Shown here in pieces: positions 34,059-42,629 of a stretch of DNA of 64,000 bases. Under the pieces are notes generated by a model. The model made no database searches and was not told the origin of the DNA. It saw only the letters and a list, made by a program, of their open reading frames with translations. Origin of the DNA: Candidatus Leucobacter sulfamidivorax (GTDB taxonomy: Bacteria; Actinomycetota; Actinomycetes; Actinomycetales; Microbacteriaceae); NCBI GenBank assembly GCA_016771945.1, contig QZLF01000001.1, positions 124,001 through 188,000 on the forward strand, read 5' to 3'. Positions within the stretch are counted from its first letter, which is position 1, and every line of letters begins with the position of its first letter. The position numbers and the translations under genes are program-made.

Positions 34059-34979
34059 ATGACCGTGCTGTCGACGACGGTTTCCACCGCCGAGATCTCC
34101 CCCGGCGAGCGGATCGAGTTCTGGGAGCACTGGAACAGCAGCTCCCTCGTCGGTCTGCGCTGCTCGACCCTGCTCGCGGACGGCCTGCGCGTGAGCGCCC
34201 GGCAGCGGGCCTGGGGCGACGTCACCTTCACCGAGATCCAGGGCGACCAGCACACCGTGGAGCGCTCGCCGCAGGCGCTCCGGCAGCGACCGGGCGACGC
34301 GCTCTTCGTCTCGATCCTCACCTCGGGCAGCGCGTTCTTCGCCTCTCCCGGCGGCATGATCGTCGCGCACGCCGGTGAGAGCATCCTCTACTCGACCGAC
34401 CAGCCCTACCTCTTCGGCTTCGACCGGGCGATGAGCCAGCTGATCCTCACCGTGCCCATGGACGTCGCCTACGGGGACTGGGGGCTCGCCCCCGCCGACA
34501 GGCCGCGCCTCCTCACCGCCGAGCAGTCGCGGGGGCTGCGCGCCGCGGCCACCGCGGCGCTGGCGGGCGAAGACGAGCCCGGGCCGCGGGCCGGGTCCGC
34601 GGGCGGCGCCGCGGCTGACGCGATCTCCGCGCTGCTGCTCGATCTGGGCGGGACCTCGTCTCCGCTGGCCGCGCTGCGGGCGCGTGCGCTCGCGGCGGTG
34701 CGCCGCCGGCTGGGGGATCCCCGGCTCGCGCCGGCCTCGCTCGCCGAGGAGCTCGGCGTCTCGGAGCGGCAGCTGCGCCGCGCCTTCGCCGACGGGGGGC
34801 AGAGCCCCGCGGCCGCGATCCAGCGCGAACGGCTCGAGGCCGCGCGGCGGCGGCTGCGCGGGGATCCGCGGCTCGCCGTCTCGGACGTCGCAGCCGAGTT
34901 CTGCTTCGCCTCGCCCGCGCACTTCTCGCGCGCCTTCCGCGCCCACCACGGTGCGACGCCGAGCGCGCTGCGCGGATAG
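34059..34979 (+). CDS. AraC family regulator (AraC-binding-like N-domain)
   Basis: A 306-residue AraC protein with an AraC-binding-like N-domain (YSTDQPYLFGFDRAMSQLIL) and C-terminal double HTH (SLAEELGVSERQLRRAFADG, SDVAAEFCFASPAHFSRAFR). It converges with the MoaF-like gene. In monoamine regulons a MoaF protein and an AraC-type regulator occur together, so a functional link is possible. Confidence 0.88.
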   Translation: MTVLSTTVSTAEISPGERIEFWEHWNSSSLVGLRCSTLLADGLRVSARQRAWGDVTFTEIQGDQHTVERSPQALRQRPGDALFVSILTSGSAFFASPGGMIVAHAGESILYSTDQPYLFGFDRAMSQLILTVPMDVAYGDWGLAPADRPRLLTAEQSRGLRAAATAALAGEDEPGPRAGSAGGAAADAISALLLDLGGTSSPLAALRARALAAVRRRLGDPRLAPASLAEELGVSERQLRRAFADGGQSPAAAIQRERLEAARRRLRGDPRLAVSDVAAEFCFASPAHFSRAFRAHHGATPSALRG

Positions 34980-35006
34980 ACCGCCCGATCGCCCCGGGAC
35001 GCAGAA

Positions 35007-35038
35007 GGGCGGATCGCTGCAGCTGCAGCGATCCGCCC
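35007..35038. terminator. bidirectional terminator, 32-bp perfect palindrome
   Basis: A perfect 16-bp stem beginning GGGCGGATCGCTGCAG, with no separate loop, between the convergent AraC and MoaF genes. The GGGCGGATC arm is shared with the terminator at 29185. Confidence 0.85.
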
Positions 35039-35056
35039 CCCAGCGTGCCCGAGACG

Positions 35057-35881
35057 CTACACGGGCTGCGCGTCGGGGTACTTCACCGTGCCGAGGGGGT
35101 AGATGTGGCCGCCCGCGCGCTGGTGCTCGCTCTTGCCCTCGCCGTTCAGGCCCAGGAAGATGCCCGTGGTCATGAGGTTGTAGCCGAGGTCGTGCAGCCA
35201 CACGCTCGCGCAGGCGATGCGGAACTCGCGGAAGCAGAAGAGGTAGAGACCCTCGTCGAGCTTCCACACCGTCGAGAGGTCCATGTCGCCGTGGCCGCGC
35301 TGCACGCCCTGCAGGTTCTGCCAGGCGTAGCGCTCGGACGAGATGTAGACGTGCTCGTAGAGGTGGTTCGGGCTGTAGCGGTAGAGGTTGCGCATGCCGA
35401 TGAGGTCGCGCGAGGGTGCGGGCACCTCGCCGGACGCCGCACCGCCGCCGAGCGTCGCCGCGTGGAAGGCCTGCTTCACCTGGGTCTCGCCCTCGACCGC
35501 CTCGGGGGAGATCGTCGAGTAGGTGACGATCGCGCGGTTCGTCCTCGTGCTCCAGACGAGGGTCACCGCCTCGGCCTCGCGGCTCTCGAGCGGCAGGTTC
35601 ACGAAGAGGACGTCGTCGCGGATGGCGACCGCGTCGTAGGGGTCCTGCGTTCCCGCCGGCGCGCTGATGGCGCCCGAGGCCCGCCAGGTCACCGTGTCGG
35701 CGCCGAAGCTCAGCGCGATCGTCGAGCCGTCGTCGAGGGTCAGCTCGACGTTCTGGCCGTCGAGCGAGACGTTCGGCAGGCGGTAGGTGTCGATGCCGGC
35801 GGCGAACTCGTCATAGGTGCGCCATTCGTCCACGCCGGGACGGTCCTCGTTCCCGGTGCTGCCGTCGATCTCTGCGCTCAT
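35057..35881 (-). CDS. MoaF-like protein
   Basis: A 274-residue two-domain MoaF-type protein. The N-terminal lipocalin-like domain (LTLDDGSTIALSFG, VTWRASG) is followed by a C-terminal copy (YLFCFREFRIACASVWLHDL). MoaF belongs to the monoamine (tyramine) regulon of Klebsiella and is of unknown biochemical role despite its molybdenum-related name. ATG 35881. Confidence 0.82.
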   Translation of the reverse strand: MSAEIDGSTGNEDRPGVDEWRTYDEFAAGIDTYRLPNVSLDGQNVELTLDDGSTIALSFGADTVTWRASGAISAPAGTQDPYDAVAIRDDVLFVNLPLESREAEAVTLVWSTRTNRAIVTYSTISPEAVEGETQVKQAFHAATLGGGAASGEVPAPSRDLIGMRNLYRYSPNHLYEHVYISSERYAWQNLQGVQRGHGDMDLSTVWKLDEGLYLFCFREFRIACASVWLHDLGYNLMTTGIFLGLNGEGKSEHQRAGGHIYPLGTVKYPDAQPV

Positions 35882-36064
35882 TGCTCTGGCTCCTTCGCTC
35901 GTGGCTTCCTGCCCGCGATCTCCGCAGGTGGGGGCGGATCGGCCGCCGCGCGCGGGTGCGATGCCCCGCCCGGGGCCTCCCCGGTGCCCTCATGATGCCC
36001 CAAGACGGGCGGGGCCGCATCCCTCTCGCGGACACGGCGCTTGCCTGATCCGGCCAGCGCGCCG

Positions 36065-36553
36065 TCAGCCGCGGCCGATCGGCGCGAGCGTCGCGCCCGT
36101 CGCCCGCGCGAGGTCCGCCGGGGCGAGCTCGATGTCGAGGCCGCGGCGGCCGCCCGAGACCAGCACGGTCTCGTGCGACTCGGCCGAGTCGTCGAGCACC
36201 GTGCGCAGGCGGCTGCGCTGCCCGATCGGGCTGATGCCGCCCACCACGTAGCCCGTGCGGCGTTCGGCGACCGCCGGGTCCGCCAGCTGGGCGCGCTTGC
36301 CGCCGGCGGCCGCGGCGAGCGCCTTCAGATCGAGCCTGCCCGCGACCGGCACGATGCCCACGACGAGCTCGCCGTCGACGTCGGCGAGCAGCGTCTTGAA
36401 CACGCGCTCGGGCGCCACCCCCAGTGCCTCGGCGGCCTCGCGCCCGAAGTCGGTCGCGGCCGGGTCGTGGTCGTAGGAGCGGATCGCGAAGGGCACGCCC
36501 AGTCTCGTCAGCTCCGCCGTCGCCGGCGTCGATGCGCGCCCCTTCTTCGCCAT
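36065..36553 (-). CDS. ybaK: Cys-tRNA(Pro) deacylase YbaK
   Basis: A 162-residue YbaK/EbsC protein: KTLLADVDGELVVGIVP, the conserved Lys of the deacylase site (AAAAGGKRAQLADP) and TGYVVGGISPIGQR. It hydrolyses mischarged Cys-tRNA(Pro). Leaderless start at ATG 36553. Confidence 0.92.
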   Translation of the reverse strand: MAKKGRASTPATAELTRLGVPFAIRSYDHDPAATDFGREAAEALGVAPERVFKTLLADVDGELVVGIVPVAGRLDLKALAAAAGGKRAQLADPAVAERRTGYVVGGISPIGQRSRLRTVLDDSAESHETVLVSGGRRGLDIELAPADLARATGATLAPIGRG

Positions 36554-36559
36554 GCCCCC

Positions 36560-36565
36560 AGCTTA
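36560..36565 (-). promoter_or_regulatory. leaderless -10 box of ybaK
   Basis: TAAGCT on the minus strand, 6 nt before ATG 36553, no SD. Confidence 0.6.
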
Positions 36566-36645
36566 GGGCGGCGCAACCGCGAGGCCTGCCCAGGGGATTC
36601 GCACGATCCGCTCCTACCATTGAAGGCGGAGCCCGCGCCGGGCTC

Positions 36646-36696
36646 GCGGACGAGGGAGCAGTACCCGCATCGGACAAGACTGACTCGCAAGGAGTC
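36646..36696 (+). promoter_or_regulatory. guanidine-III riboswitch (ykkC-III)
   Basis: The conserved blocks GGACGAGG, GUACCCGC and GGACAAGAC occur in order and spacing as in known guanidine-III aptamers. P1 pairs GCGG (36646-36649) with CCGC (36665-36668). The loop GAGCAG (36656-36661) can pair with CUG-A-CUC (36680-36686) as the pseudoknot. The same GACUC (36682-36686) can instead pair with GAGUC (36692-36696), which covers the SD AAGGAG of the next gene. Guanidine binding would therefore free the SD and turn on the exporter. A GC hairpin (36629-36645) abuts the 5' side. Confidence 0.85.
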
Positions 36697-36699
36697 GTC

Positions 36700-37014
36700 A
36701 TGGCGTGGATCGTCCTGATCGCATCGGGCATGCTCGAGGCCGTGTGGGCCTCGGCGCTCGCCGCATCGAAGGGGTTCAGACGGTGGCGCCCGGCGGCGCT
36801 CTTCGTGGTCTCGCTCTCGCTCAGCATGATCGGCCTCGCATGGGCGATGCAGGCGCTGCCCGTGGGCACCGCCTACGCGGTGTGGGTCGGCATCGGGGCG
36901 GCGCTCACGCTGTGCTGGGCCTTCGTCACGAAGCAGGAGCGGCCGAGCGTCGTGCGCGTGCTGCTGCTCGTGCTGCTCATCGGCAGCGTCGTCGGGCTGA
37001 AGGCGGTGAGCTGA
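36700..37014 (+). CDS. SMR family guanidinium exporter subunit 1
   Basis: A 104-residue small multidrug resistance protein with four helices, Glu13 in IASGMLEAVWASAL (the coupling carboxylate) and the Gdx-type motif ASKGFRRWRPA; PVGTAYAVWVGIGA forms the helix 3 core. The guanidine riboswitch just upstream supports guanidinium/proton exchange rather than quaternary-amine export. It stands before a second SMR gene and likely forms a heterodimer with its product. Confidence 0.92.
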   Translation: MAWIVLIASGMLEAVWASALAASKGFRRWRPAALFVVSLSLSMIGLAWAMQALPVGTAYAVWVGIGAALTLCWAFVTKQERPSVVRVLLLVLLIGSVVGLKAVS

Positions 37015-37015
37015 G

Positions 37016-37414
37016 ATGCACTGGATCGTGCTGCTGGCGAGCGCCGTGCTCGAGGCCGTGTGGGCGACCGCGCTGGGGCAGTCGGAGGGGTTCAGGCACC
37101 CCGAGCCGACGATCGTCTTCCTCGTGACCGCGGCGCTCAGCATGCTGGGGCTCGGCTGGGCGGTGAAGCGCACCCCCATCGGCACCGCCTACGCGGTGTG
37201 GACCGGGGTGGGCGCCGCCCTCACCGTGGGCTACGCCATGGTCACCGGCACCGAAGCGGTGTCGCTCTGGAAGGTCGTGTTCATCGGCGGCATCATCGCC
37301 GCCGTGATCGGGCTGAAGCTGGTGCCGGCCGCGGTGCCCGGTCCGGCGCCTGATGCGTCATCCGACCCGGCCTCCGGTCCCGCATCCGAGGGCGGTGCCT
37401 CCGGTCGAGGCTGA
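37016..37414 (+). CDS. SMR family guanidinium exporter subunit 2
   Basis: A 132-residue SMR protein with the same Glu13 (LASAVLEAVWATAL) and PIGTAYAVWTGVGAAL. A Pro/Ser/Ala-rich ~25-residue tail is added after helix 4. It follows the first subunit by one base, so the pair is co-translated under the riboswitch. Confidence 0.92.
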   Translation: MHWIVLLASAVLEAVWATALGQSEGFRHPEPTIVFLVTAALSMLGLGWAVKRTPIGTAYAVWTGVGAALTVGYAMVTGTEAVSLWKVVFIGGIIAAVIGLKLVPAAVPGPAPDASSDPASGPASEGGASGRG

Positions 37415-37525
37415 GCACCTGGCGCCGGCCCCGGCCCCGGCTCGGGCCGGTCTCGGGTTTTGCAGTCGCCGAACGTGTTGGTAGGCTGATCTGGTTGTCG
37501 GCGCCTCGGCGCCAGGCGGCGACTC

Positions 37526-37609
37526 GCGCGAGTGGCGGAATTGGCAGACGCGCTGGCTTCAGGTGCCAGTGCCCGCAAGGGCGTGGGGGTTCAAGTCCCC
37601 CCTCGCGCA
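37526..37609 (+). tRNA. tRNA-Leu (CAG)
   Basis: An 84-nt class II tRNA. Acceptor stem GCGCGAG (37526-37532) pairs with CTCGCGC (37602-37608). Anticodon loop TTCAGGT gives CAG. The long variable arm (TGCCCGCAAGGGCGT) is typical of Leu. The T loop is GGTTCAAGT. CCA is not encoded. Confidence 0.95.
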
Positions 37610-37613
37610 CAGA

Positions 37614-37653
37614 GACGGGGTGATCCCCACCGGAGGGTGGGGATCACCCCGTC
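37614..37653 (+). terminator. terminator after tRNA-Leu
   Basis: A perfect 18-bp stem from GACGGGGTGATCCCCACC with GGAG loop, starting five bases after the tRNA. Confidence 0.85.
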
Positions 37654-37671
37654 GCCGTTCGCGAAGGAGGA

Positions 37672-37692
37672 GTGAACCCCTTCGGGGTTCAC
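37672..37692. terminator. second hairpin before the MarR gene
   Basis: GTGAACCCC pairs with GGGGTTCAC around TTC (or TTCG tetraloop with 8 bp). It lies 43 bp past the MarR stop on the minus strand and may terminate it. Confidence 0.6.
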
Positions 37693-37734
37693 CGCGGCAG
37701 TGGCCGCGCCGGGGCGTCCAAGATCCCGGATCCC

Positions 37735-38322
37735 CTACGCTTCCCCGGATCCTCCGGCCCAGTCCGCGTTGGTGAGCGAGATCTCCTGAGTCATGTCATC
37801 GAGAAACCGGATCACGACCTCGCGTTCGTCGCTGGTCAGGCGGGCGGCGGCATGGAAGCGCCTGGCCTGCTGCTTTCCGACGCTCTGCATGGCTGAGGCC
37901 TCGGTCTCGGGCGTCACCTCGATGGCGAACGCGCGGCGATCCACCGGGTGCACGTGGCGCACGATATGGCCGCCCTTCTCGAGCCGGTTGAGCAGCTTGG
38001 TGGTGGAGGCGGCGGATATCTTCAGGTGAGCCGCGAGCATGCCGGGAGTCGCTACCTCGTTCCGGTTCTTGGCCACGATCAGATAATGCAGGGCCCGCAT
38101 GTCCTGCGTGCTGAGCCTCATGTACTTCTCGGACGCGTCGGACACCGACTGCTCCGCCTGGCGCAGTGCGGAGAGCGCCTTCATCAGCCGCCCGATCTGG
38201 GCGACGTGCTCCGGCGGCAGACCCGATCGATCGATGAGCTCGCTCCGAGGGTCGCTGGAGTCGACCTCGTACAGATTTTCAGAGATCGAGTCTCGGCTCC
38301 CGAGAGCACCGGAATCCGCCAT
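37735..38322 (-). CDS. CrtR-like MarR regulator of carotenoid genes
   Basis: A 195-residue MarR protein with an extended N-terminus, winged helix (YLIVAKNRNEVATPGMLAAH, ISAASTTKLLNRLEKGG) and wing HVHPVDRRAFAIEVT. It is divergent from the carotenoid operon, as CrtR is from crtE in Corynebacterium glutamicum, where geranylgeranyl diphosphate is the inducer. Leaderless start 38322. The same role is inferred here. Confidence 0.82.
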   Translation of the reverse strand: MADSGALGSRDSISENLYEVDSSDPRSELIDRSGLPPEHVAQIGRLMKALSALRQAEQSVSDASEKYMRLSTQDMRALHYLIVAKNRNEVATPGMLAAHLKISAASTTKLLNRLEKGGHIVRHVHPVDRRAFAIEVTPETEASAMQSVGKQQARRFHAAARLTSDEREVVIRFLDDMTQEISLTNADWAGGSGEA

Positions 38323-38328
38323 GCCGCA

Positions 38329-38334
38329 ATCCTA
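38329..38334 (-). promoter_or_regulatory. leaderless -10 box of the MarR gene
   Basis: TAGGAT on the minus strand, 6 nt before ATG 38322, no SD. Confidence 0.6.
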
Positions 38335-38352
38335 CGTTCGGAGGAATGATAA

Positions 38353-38367
38353 GTGAAAATATTTCAC
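38353..38367. promoter_or_regulatory. candidate CrtR operator
   Basis: GTGAAAATATTTCAC, a perfect 15-bp palindrome in an AT-rich 116-bp gap between the MarR gene and idi. It lies upstream of TATAGT (38392-38397), the likely -10 box of the carotenoid operon, and covers its -35 region. An imperfect outer repeat (AAGAGTATCTAA and TTAGATATTAACTCTT) surrounds the start point. Confidence 0.6.
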
Positions 38368-38438
38368 CTTCGGAAAGAGTATCTAATCATCTATAGTAAT
38401 CTCATTTAGATATTAACTCTTGAAATAGAGGTGATTCG

Positions 38439-38984
38439 ATGCTCAGGCCCGAGCAGGTCGTGCTGATGAACGAGAACGGGGACGCGGTGGGAACGGCGGA
38501 GAAGTCGGAAGTCCACGGTACGGACACTCCTCTGCACCTCGCGTTCTCCTGCCATGTCCTGCGGTCCACCGGCGAGGTGCTCGTCACCCGCAGGGCTTTG
38601 CAGAAGAAGACCTGGCCCGGCGTATGGACCAACGCGTTCTGCGGTCATCCGGCTCCGGGCGAGGCCCTCGACGCCGCAGTGCGCAGGCGTGCGGAGCAGG
38701 AGCTCGGGACACGGATCACCTCGCTCCGATCCGTGCTTCCCGGCTTCCGCTACCGCGCCGTCGATGCGGGCGGGGTCGTGGAGAACGAGATCTGCCCGGT
38801 CTTCGTCGCGCGGCTGGACGGAGACCTCCATCCGAACCCCGCCGAGGTGGCGGAGTGGGCCTGGGTCGCCCCGGCCGACCTCGCCGAATCGGCGGCCCGC
38901 ACCCCGTTCGCCTTCAGCCCGTGGGTGCGCGAGCAGCTCCCTCGCATGCTCGACCTCGGCGCCTTCGCGGAGGAGCGCGAATGA
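38439..38984 (+). CDS. idi: isopentenyl-diphosphate delta-isomerase, type 1
   Basis: A 181-residue Nudix-fold IDI with catalytic Cys68 (NAFCGHP) and Glu117 (ENEICP) plus metal ligands His26 and His33. It interconverts IPP and DMAPP, feeding GGPP synthesis. First gene of the carotenoid operon; ATG preceded by AGAGGTG. Its stop overlaps the crtE start. Confidence 0.93.
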   Translation: MLRPEQVVLMNENGDAVGTAEKSEVHGTDTPLHLAFSCHVLRSTGEVLVTRRALQKKTWPGVWTNAFCGHPAPGEALDAAVRRRAEQELGTRITSLRSVLPGFRYRAVDAGGVVENEICPVFVARLDGDLHPNPAEVAEWAWVAPADLAESAARTPFAFSPWVREQLPRMLDLGAFAEERE

Positions 38985-40108
38985 TGAGCGGCATCGTCAC
39001 CACGGGGTTCCTGGACACGGTCCGACAGGATGAGATCGAGCGCGAGATCGGCGGCCTGCTCGAGGCGCGCGCCCTGCGGGCGGCGGCGTACGGCGACCGG
39101 TTCGCCGAGCTCTGGAGCATCGCGCTCGGATGCGTGCTGGGCGGAAAACTGCTGCGGCCGAGGCTGCTGCTCGGAGCGTTCGACGCGCTCGCACCGACGA
39201 CCGGCCAGGACGCGGTCGCGCGCGAGGCGGCCCTGCGCATCGCGGCAGGCGTCGAGCTGCTGCACTACTCGTTCCTGCTCCATGACGATGTCATCGACGG
39301 CGACCTGCTGCGGCGTGGACGCCCCAACCTCATCGGCACGGTCCTGCGCGAGCGCGATCCCGCCGCCTTCGAGTCGCAGGCGCGCCGGGACGGCGACGCG
39401 TCCCCGGCGGATCTGCACTGGGCGAGCACTAGCGGCATCCTCATGGGCGACCTGCTGCTCTCCGCCGCGCACCAGGTGTTCGCACGGGAGGCGCTCCCCG
39501 AACCGATCCGTCTGCGCCTGCTCCAGCTGCTCGACCACACGATCACCGAGTCGGTGGCCGGAGAGCATCTGGACGTGGCGCTCAGCGACGGCGTCGTCTC
39601 TTCCGACCTGGACACGGTGCTCAGGATGAGCCGGTTCAAGACCGCCACCTACACGTTCGAGCTGCCGCTGCAGGCCGCCGCGATCCTCGCCGGAGCCGCG
39701 CCCTCGACCGAGGACGCGATCGGAGCGATCGGCAGGCACCTGGGCGTGGCCTTCCAGCTGCAGGACGACCTGCTCTCGACCTTCGGCTGCGCCGCCGAGC
39801 ACGGCAAGGATGCGTTCTCCGATCTGAGAGAGGGGAAGGAGACCGCGATCATCGCCTATGCGCGCATGACGAGCGCCTGGGCGGGCATCGAGCCCGTCTT
39901 CGGCGATCCCCGTCTCAGCGAGGAGAGCGGAGCATCGGTACGGGCGCTCCTCGTCGAATGCGGCGCCGAGGGATTCATCCGATCGCTGATCGAGGAGCAA
40001 CTGCGCGCGAGTTCCGAACTCATCTCGTCGCCCGGATCGGGCGTCCCCGGGGCTCTGGCGGGGTTCTTCGCGGATGTCGCGGAGGCCATCGAGGAGCGTC
40101 GACTGTGA
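38981..40108 (+). CDS. crtE: geranylgeranyl diphosphate synthase
   Basis: A 375-residue trans-prenyltransferase. First Asp-rich motif LLHDDVIDGD near residue 95, second LQDDLLSTFG near residue 260; GKLLRPRLLL is the conserved G-K-x-x-R-P. Makes C20 GGPP. ATGATG start, GAGGAG upstream; overlaps idi. Confidence 0.92.
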   Translation: MMSGIVTTGFLDTVRQDEIEREIGGLLEARALRAAAYGDRFAELWSIALGCVLGGKLLRPRLLLGAFDALAPTTGQDAVAREAALRIAAGVELLHYSFLLHDDVIDGDLLRRGRPNLIGTVLRERDPAAFESQARRDGDASPADLHWASTSGILMGDLLLSAAHQVFAREALPEPIRLRLLQLLDHTITESVAGEHLDVALSDGVVSSDLDTVLRMSRFKTATYTFELPLQAAAILAGAAPSTEDAIGAIGRHLGVAFQLQDDLLSTFGCAAEHGKDAFSDLREGKETAIIAYARMTSAWAGIEPVFGDPRLSEESGASVRALLVECGAEGFIRSLIEEQLRASSELISSPGSGVPGALAGFFADVAEAIEERRL

Positions 40109-41034
40109 AGCGCTCGCTGGATCGGATGGACCCCCTGGCGCGCTACACGGCCGCTTCCGAGCTGGCCGCCGGCCGGATCATCGAGGCCTACTCGACCTCG
40201 TTCGGCACGGCGACCCGCCTGCTCGGCGCGCGGCATCGCGACCACGTGCGCAGCATCTACGCGCTCGTGCGCGTCGCCGACGAGCTGGTCGACGGGGCCA
40301 CCGCCGGCGCGGGCATCCCGCCCGAGTCCCAGCACAGCGCGCTCTCGCGTCTCGAGGAGGAGACCCACACCGCGCTGGAGTCGGGGTACAGCAGCAACCC
40401 GATCGTCCACGCCTTCGCGCACACCGCGCGCTCGGCCGGGATCGGACACGAGCTGACCCGCCCCTTCTTCTCCTCCATGCGCACCGACCTTCCAGCGCCC
40501 ACCTCCGCAGTTCCGCCCGACGAGTGCGGCACGGTGCGGCTGCGCTTCGGCGATGAGGCCCACGCCGACTACGTGTACGGCTCCGCCGAGGTGGTGGGTC
40601 TCATGTGCCTGCGGGTGTTCGTGAGGGACGAGTCGCGCACGGACGAGCAGCTGCAGGCACTGGAGCACGGCGCGCGCAGGCTCGGCGCCGCCTTCCAGAA
40701 CGTGAACTTCCTCCGCGACCTCGCCGACGACACCGGGCGTCTCGGCCGCAGCTATCTCAGCGACCGCGGGCGCATCGACTCCGCGTCGCAGGAGCGCTGG
40801 ATCGCCGTGATCCGCGAGCAGCTGGCCGATGCCGCGGCGACGCTGCCGCTCCTGCCGCGTGATGCGCGCCTGGCGGTGGGGTGCGCCCTTCGGCTGTTCG
40901 GAAGGCTCGCGGACAGGATCTCGAGGACGCCGACGGCGCAGCTCTACGAACGGCGCATCCGCGTCCCGGCGGCCGAGAAGGCCTGGCTGATCGCGCGATC
41001 GGCGCTCGACCTGAGGAAGGAGCCCGTCGGATGA
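40105..41034 (+). CDS. crtB: phytoene synthase
   Basis: A 309-residue squalene/phytoene synthase: YSTSFGTATRLL, YALVRVADELVDG (first Asp-rich site), YVYGSAEVVGLMCLRVF and QNVNFLRDLADD (second site). Condenses two GGPP to phytoene. GTG 40105 overlaps the crtE stop. Confidence 0.93.
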   Translation: MKRSLDRMDPLARYTAASELAAGRIIEAYSTSFGTATRLLGARHRDHVRSIYALVRVADELVDGATAGAGIPPESQHSALSRLEEETHTALESGYSSNPIVHAFAHTARSAGIGHELTRPFFSSMRTDLPAPTSAVPPDECGTVRLRFGDEAHADYVYGSAEVVGLMCLRVFVRDESRTDEQLQALEHGARRLGAAFQNVNFLRDLADDTGRLGRSYLSDRGRIDSASQERWIAVIREQLADAAATLPLLPRDARLAVGCALRLFGRLADRISRTPTAQLYERRIRVPAAEKAWLIARSALDLRKEPVG

Positions 41035-42629
41035 CCCGCACGATAGTGATCGGCGGCGGGATCGCGGGCCTCGCGACCGCGGCGCTCCTGGCGCGGGAGG
41101 GTCACCGCGTCCGGCTGCTCGAGCGGGGCGATCGGATCGGCGGACGGGCCGGGGTGCTCGAGCGGGACGGGTTCCGATTCGACACGGGTCCCTCCTGGTA
41201 CCTCATGCCGCGCGTGTTCGACCATTTCTTCGCGCTGCTCGGCACCTCGACGGAGGAGCAACTCGCCCTGCGCACCCTCGATCCCGGCTACCGGGTCTTC
41301 AGCGAGCCGGCGGGCGACGGAGCGGCCCGGATGCTCGAGATCCCGTTCGGCGCCGACCGCGTCGTCGAGACCTTCGAGCGCGTCGAGCCCGGCAGCGCTC
41401 GAGCGCTGCGCCGCTATCTCGCATCGGCCGCGCACGCCGCGGATCTGGCGGAGCGCCGCTTCCTGTACAACCCGTTCACGAGGCTGGGCTCCCTCGCGGA
41501 CGGCGAGGTGCTGCGCGCCCTGCCCCGGCTGACGACGCTGCTGGGGACCACGCTGGAGCGCTTCGTCGCGAAGCGCTTCTCGGACCCGGTGCTCCGGCAG
41601 GTGCTCGGGTACCCGGCCGTCTTCCTCGGCACGGACCCGAGCCGCGCCCCGGCGATGTACCACCTCATGAGCGCGCTCGATCTCGACGAGGGGGTGCAGT
41701 ACCCGATGGGCGGCTTCTGGGGCCTCGTCGAACGGCTGGAGGCCCTCGCGGTCGACGCGGGCGCCGACATCGTGACCGGCGCCGAGGCCACCGCCATCCT
41801 CACGCGGCGGGAGCGCGGGCGCCTCGCGGTGAGCGGCGTCCGCTGCCGCGACGCGCGCGGCTCGGAGCGCATCGAGCACGCGAATCTCGTCGTATCGGCG
41901 GCGGACCTGCATCACACGGAGACGGCGCTGCTCGAACCCGAGGCCCGCAGCTACCCGGAGTCCTGGTGGCGGAAGCGCGAGAGCGGGCCCGGTGCGGTGA
42001 TCGCCCTGCTCGGCGTGGAGGGATCGCTGCCGCAGCTCGCCCACCACTCCCTGTTCTTCACCCGGGACTGGGCGGCGAACTTCGACGCCATCTTCGGAGA
42101 GGCCCGCAGCGTCCCCGATCCCGCGTCCCTCTACGTGTGCAGGCCGAGTGCGACCGAGCCCGGGGTCGCCCCCGACGGCCATGAGAACCTCTTCGTGCTG
42201 ATCCCCGTGCCCGCGGATCCCGCCCTGGGGTCGGGAGGGGCCGACGGAACGGGCGATGCGGCGATCGAGCAGGCGGTGGATGCGGCGATCGACCGGATCT
42301 CCCTCTGGGCGGGCATCGGCGACCTCCGCGAACGGATCGTGGCGCGCGAGACGATCGGCCCCGCCGATTTCGCGCGCGACTACCACTCGTGGAGCGGCGG
42401 CATGCTCGGACCCTCGCACATCCTCCGCCAGAGCGCGCTCCTCCGCGCGCAGAACCAGTCGAAGCGGGTCGACCGCCTCTACTACGCGGGGGCGACCACC
42501 GCTCCCGGCGTGGGCGTCCCGATGTGCCTCATCAGCGCGGAGCTGGTGCTGAAGCGGATTCGCGGCGACCGCTCCGCGGGCCCGACGGCGCCGCTCGCCC
42601 GCGCCCTCGACCGCTCGGCGACCCGATGA
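41031..42629 (+). CDS. crtI: phytoene desaturase
   Basis: A 532-residue flavoprotein: Rossmann motif IVIGGGIAGLATAALLAREG, GDRIGGRAGVLERDGFRFDTG, and the C-terminal FAD block YYAGATTAPGVGVPMCLISA. Introduces four double bases to give lycopene. Overlaps crtB and crtYe by ATGA. Confidence 0.93.
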   Translation: MTRTIVIGGGIAGLATAALLAREGHRVRLLERGDRIGGRAGVLERDGFRFDTGPSWYLMPRVFDHFFALLGTSTEEQLALRTLDPGYRVFSEPAGDGAARMLEIPFGADRVVETFERVEPGSARALRRYLASAAHAADLAERRFLYNPFTRLGSLADGEVLRALPRLTTLLGTTLERFVAKRFSDPVLRQVLGYPAVFLGTDPSRAPAMYHLMSALDLDEGVQYPMGGFWGLVERLEALAVDAGADIVTGAEATAILTRRERGRLAVSGVRCRDARGSERIEHANLVVSAADLHHTETALLEPEARSYPESWWRKRESGPGAVIALLGVEGSLPQLAHHSLFFTRDWAANFDAIFGEARSVPDPASLYVCRPSATEPGVAPDGHENLFVLIPVPADPALGSGGADGTGDAAIEQAVDAAIDRISLWAGIGDLRERIVARETIGPADFARDYHSWSGGMLGPSHILRQSALLRAQNQSKRVDRLYYAGATTAPGVGVPMCLISAELVLKRIRGDRSAGPTAPLARALDRSATR

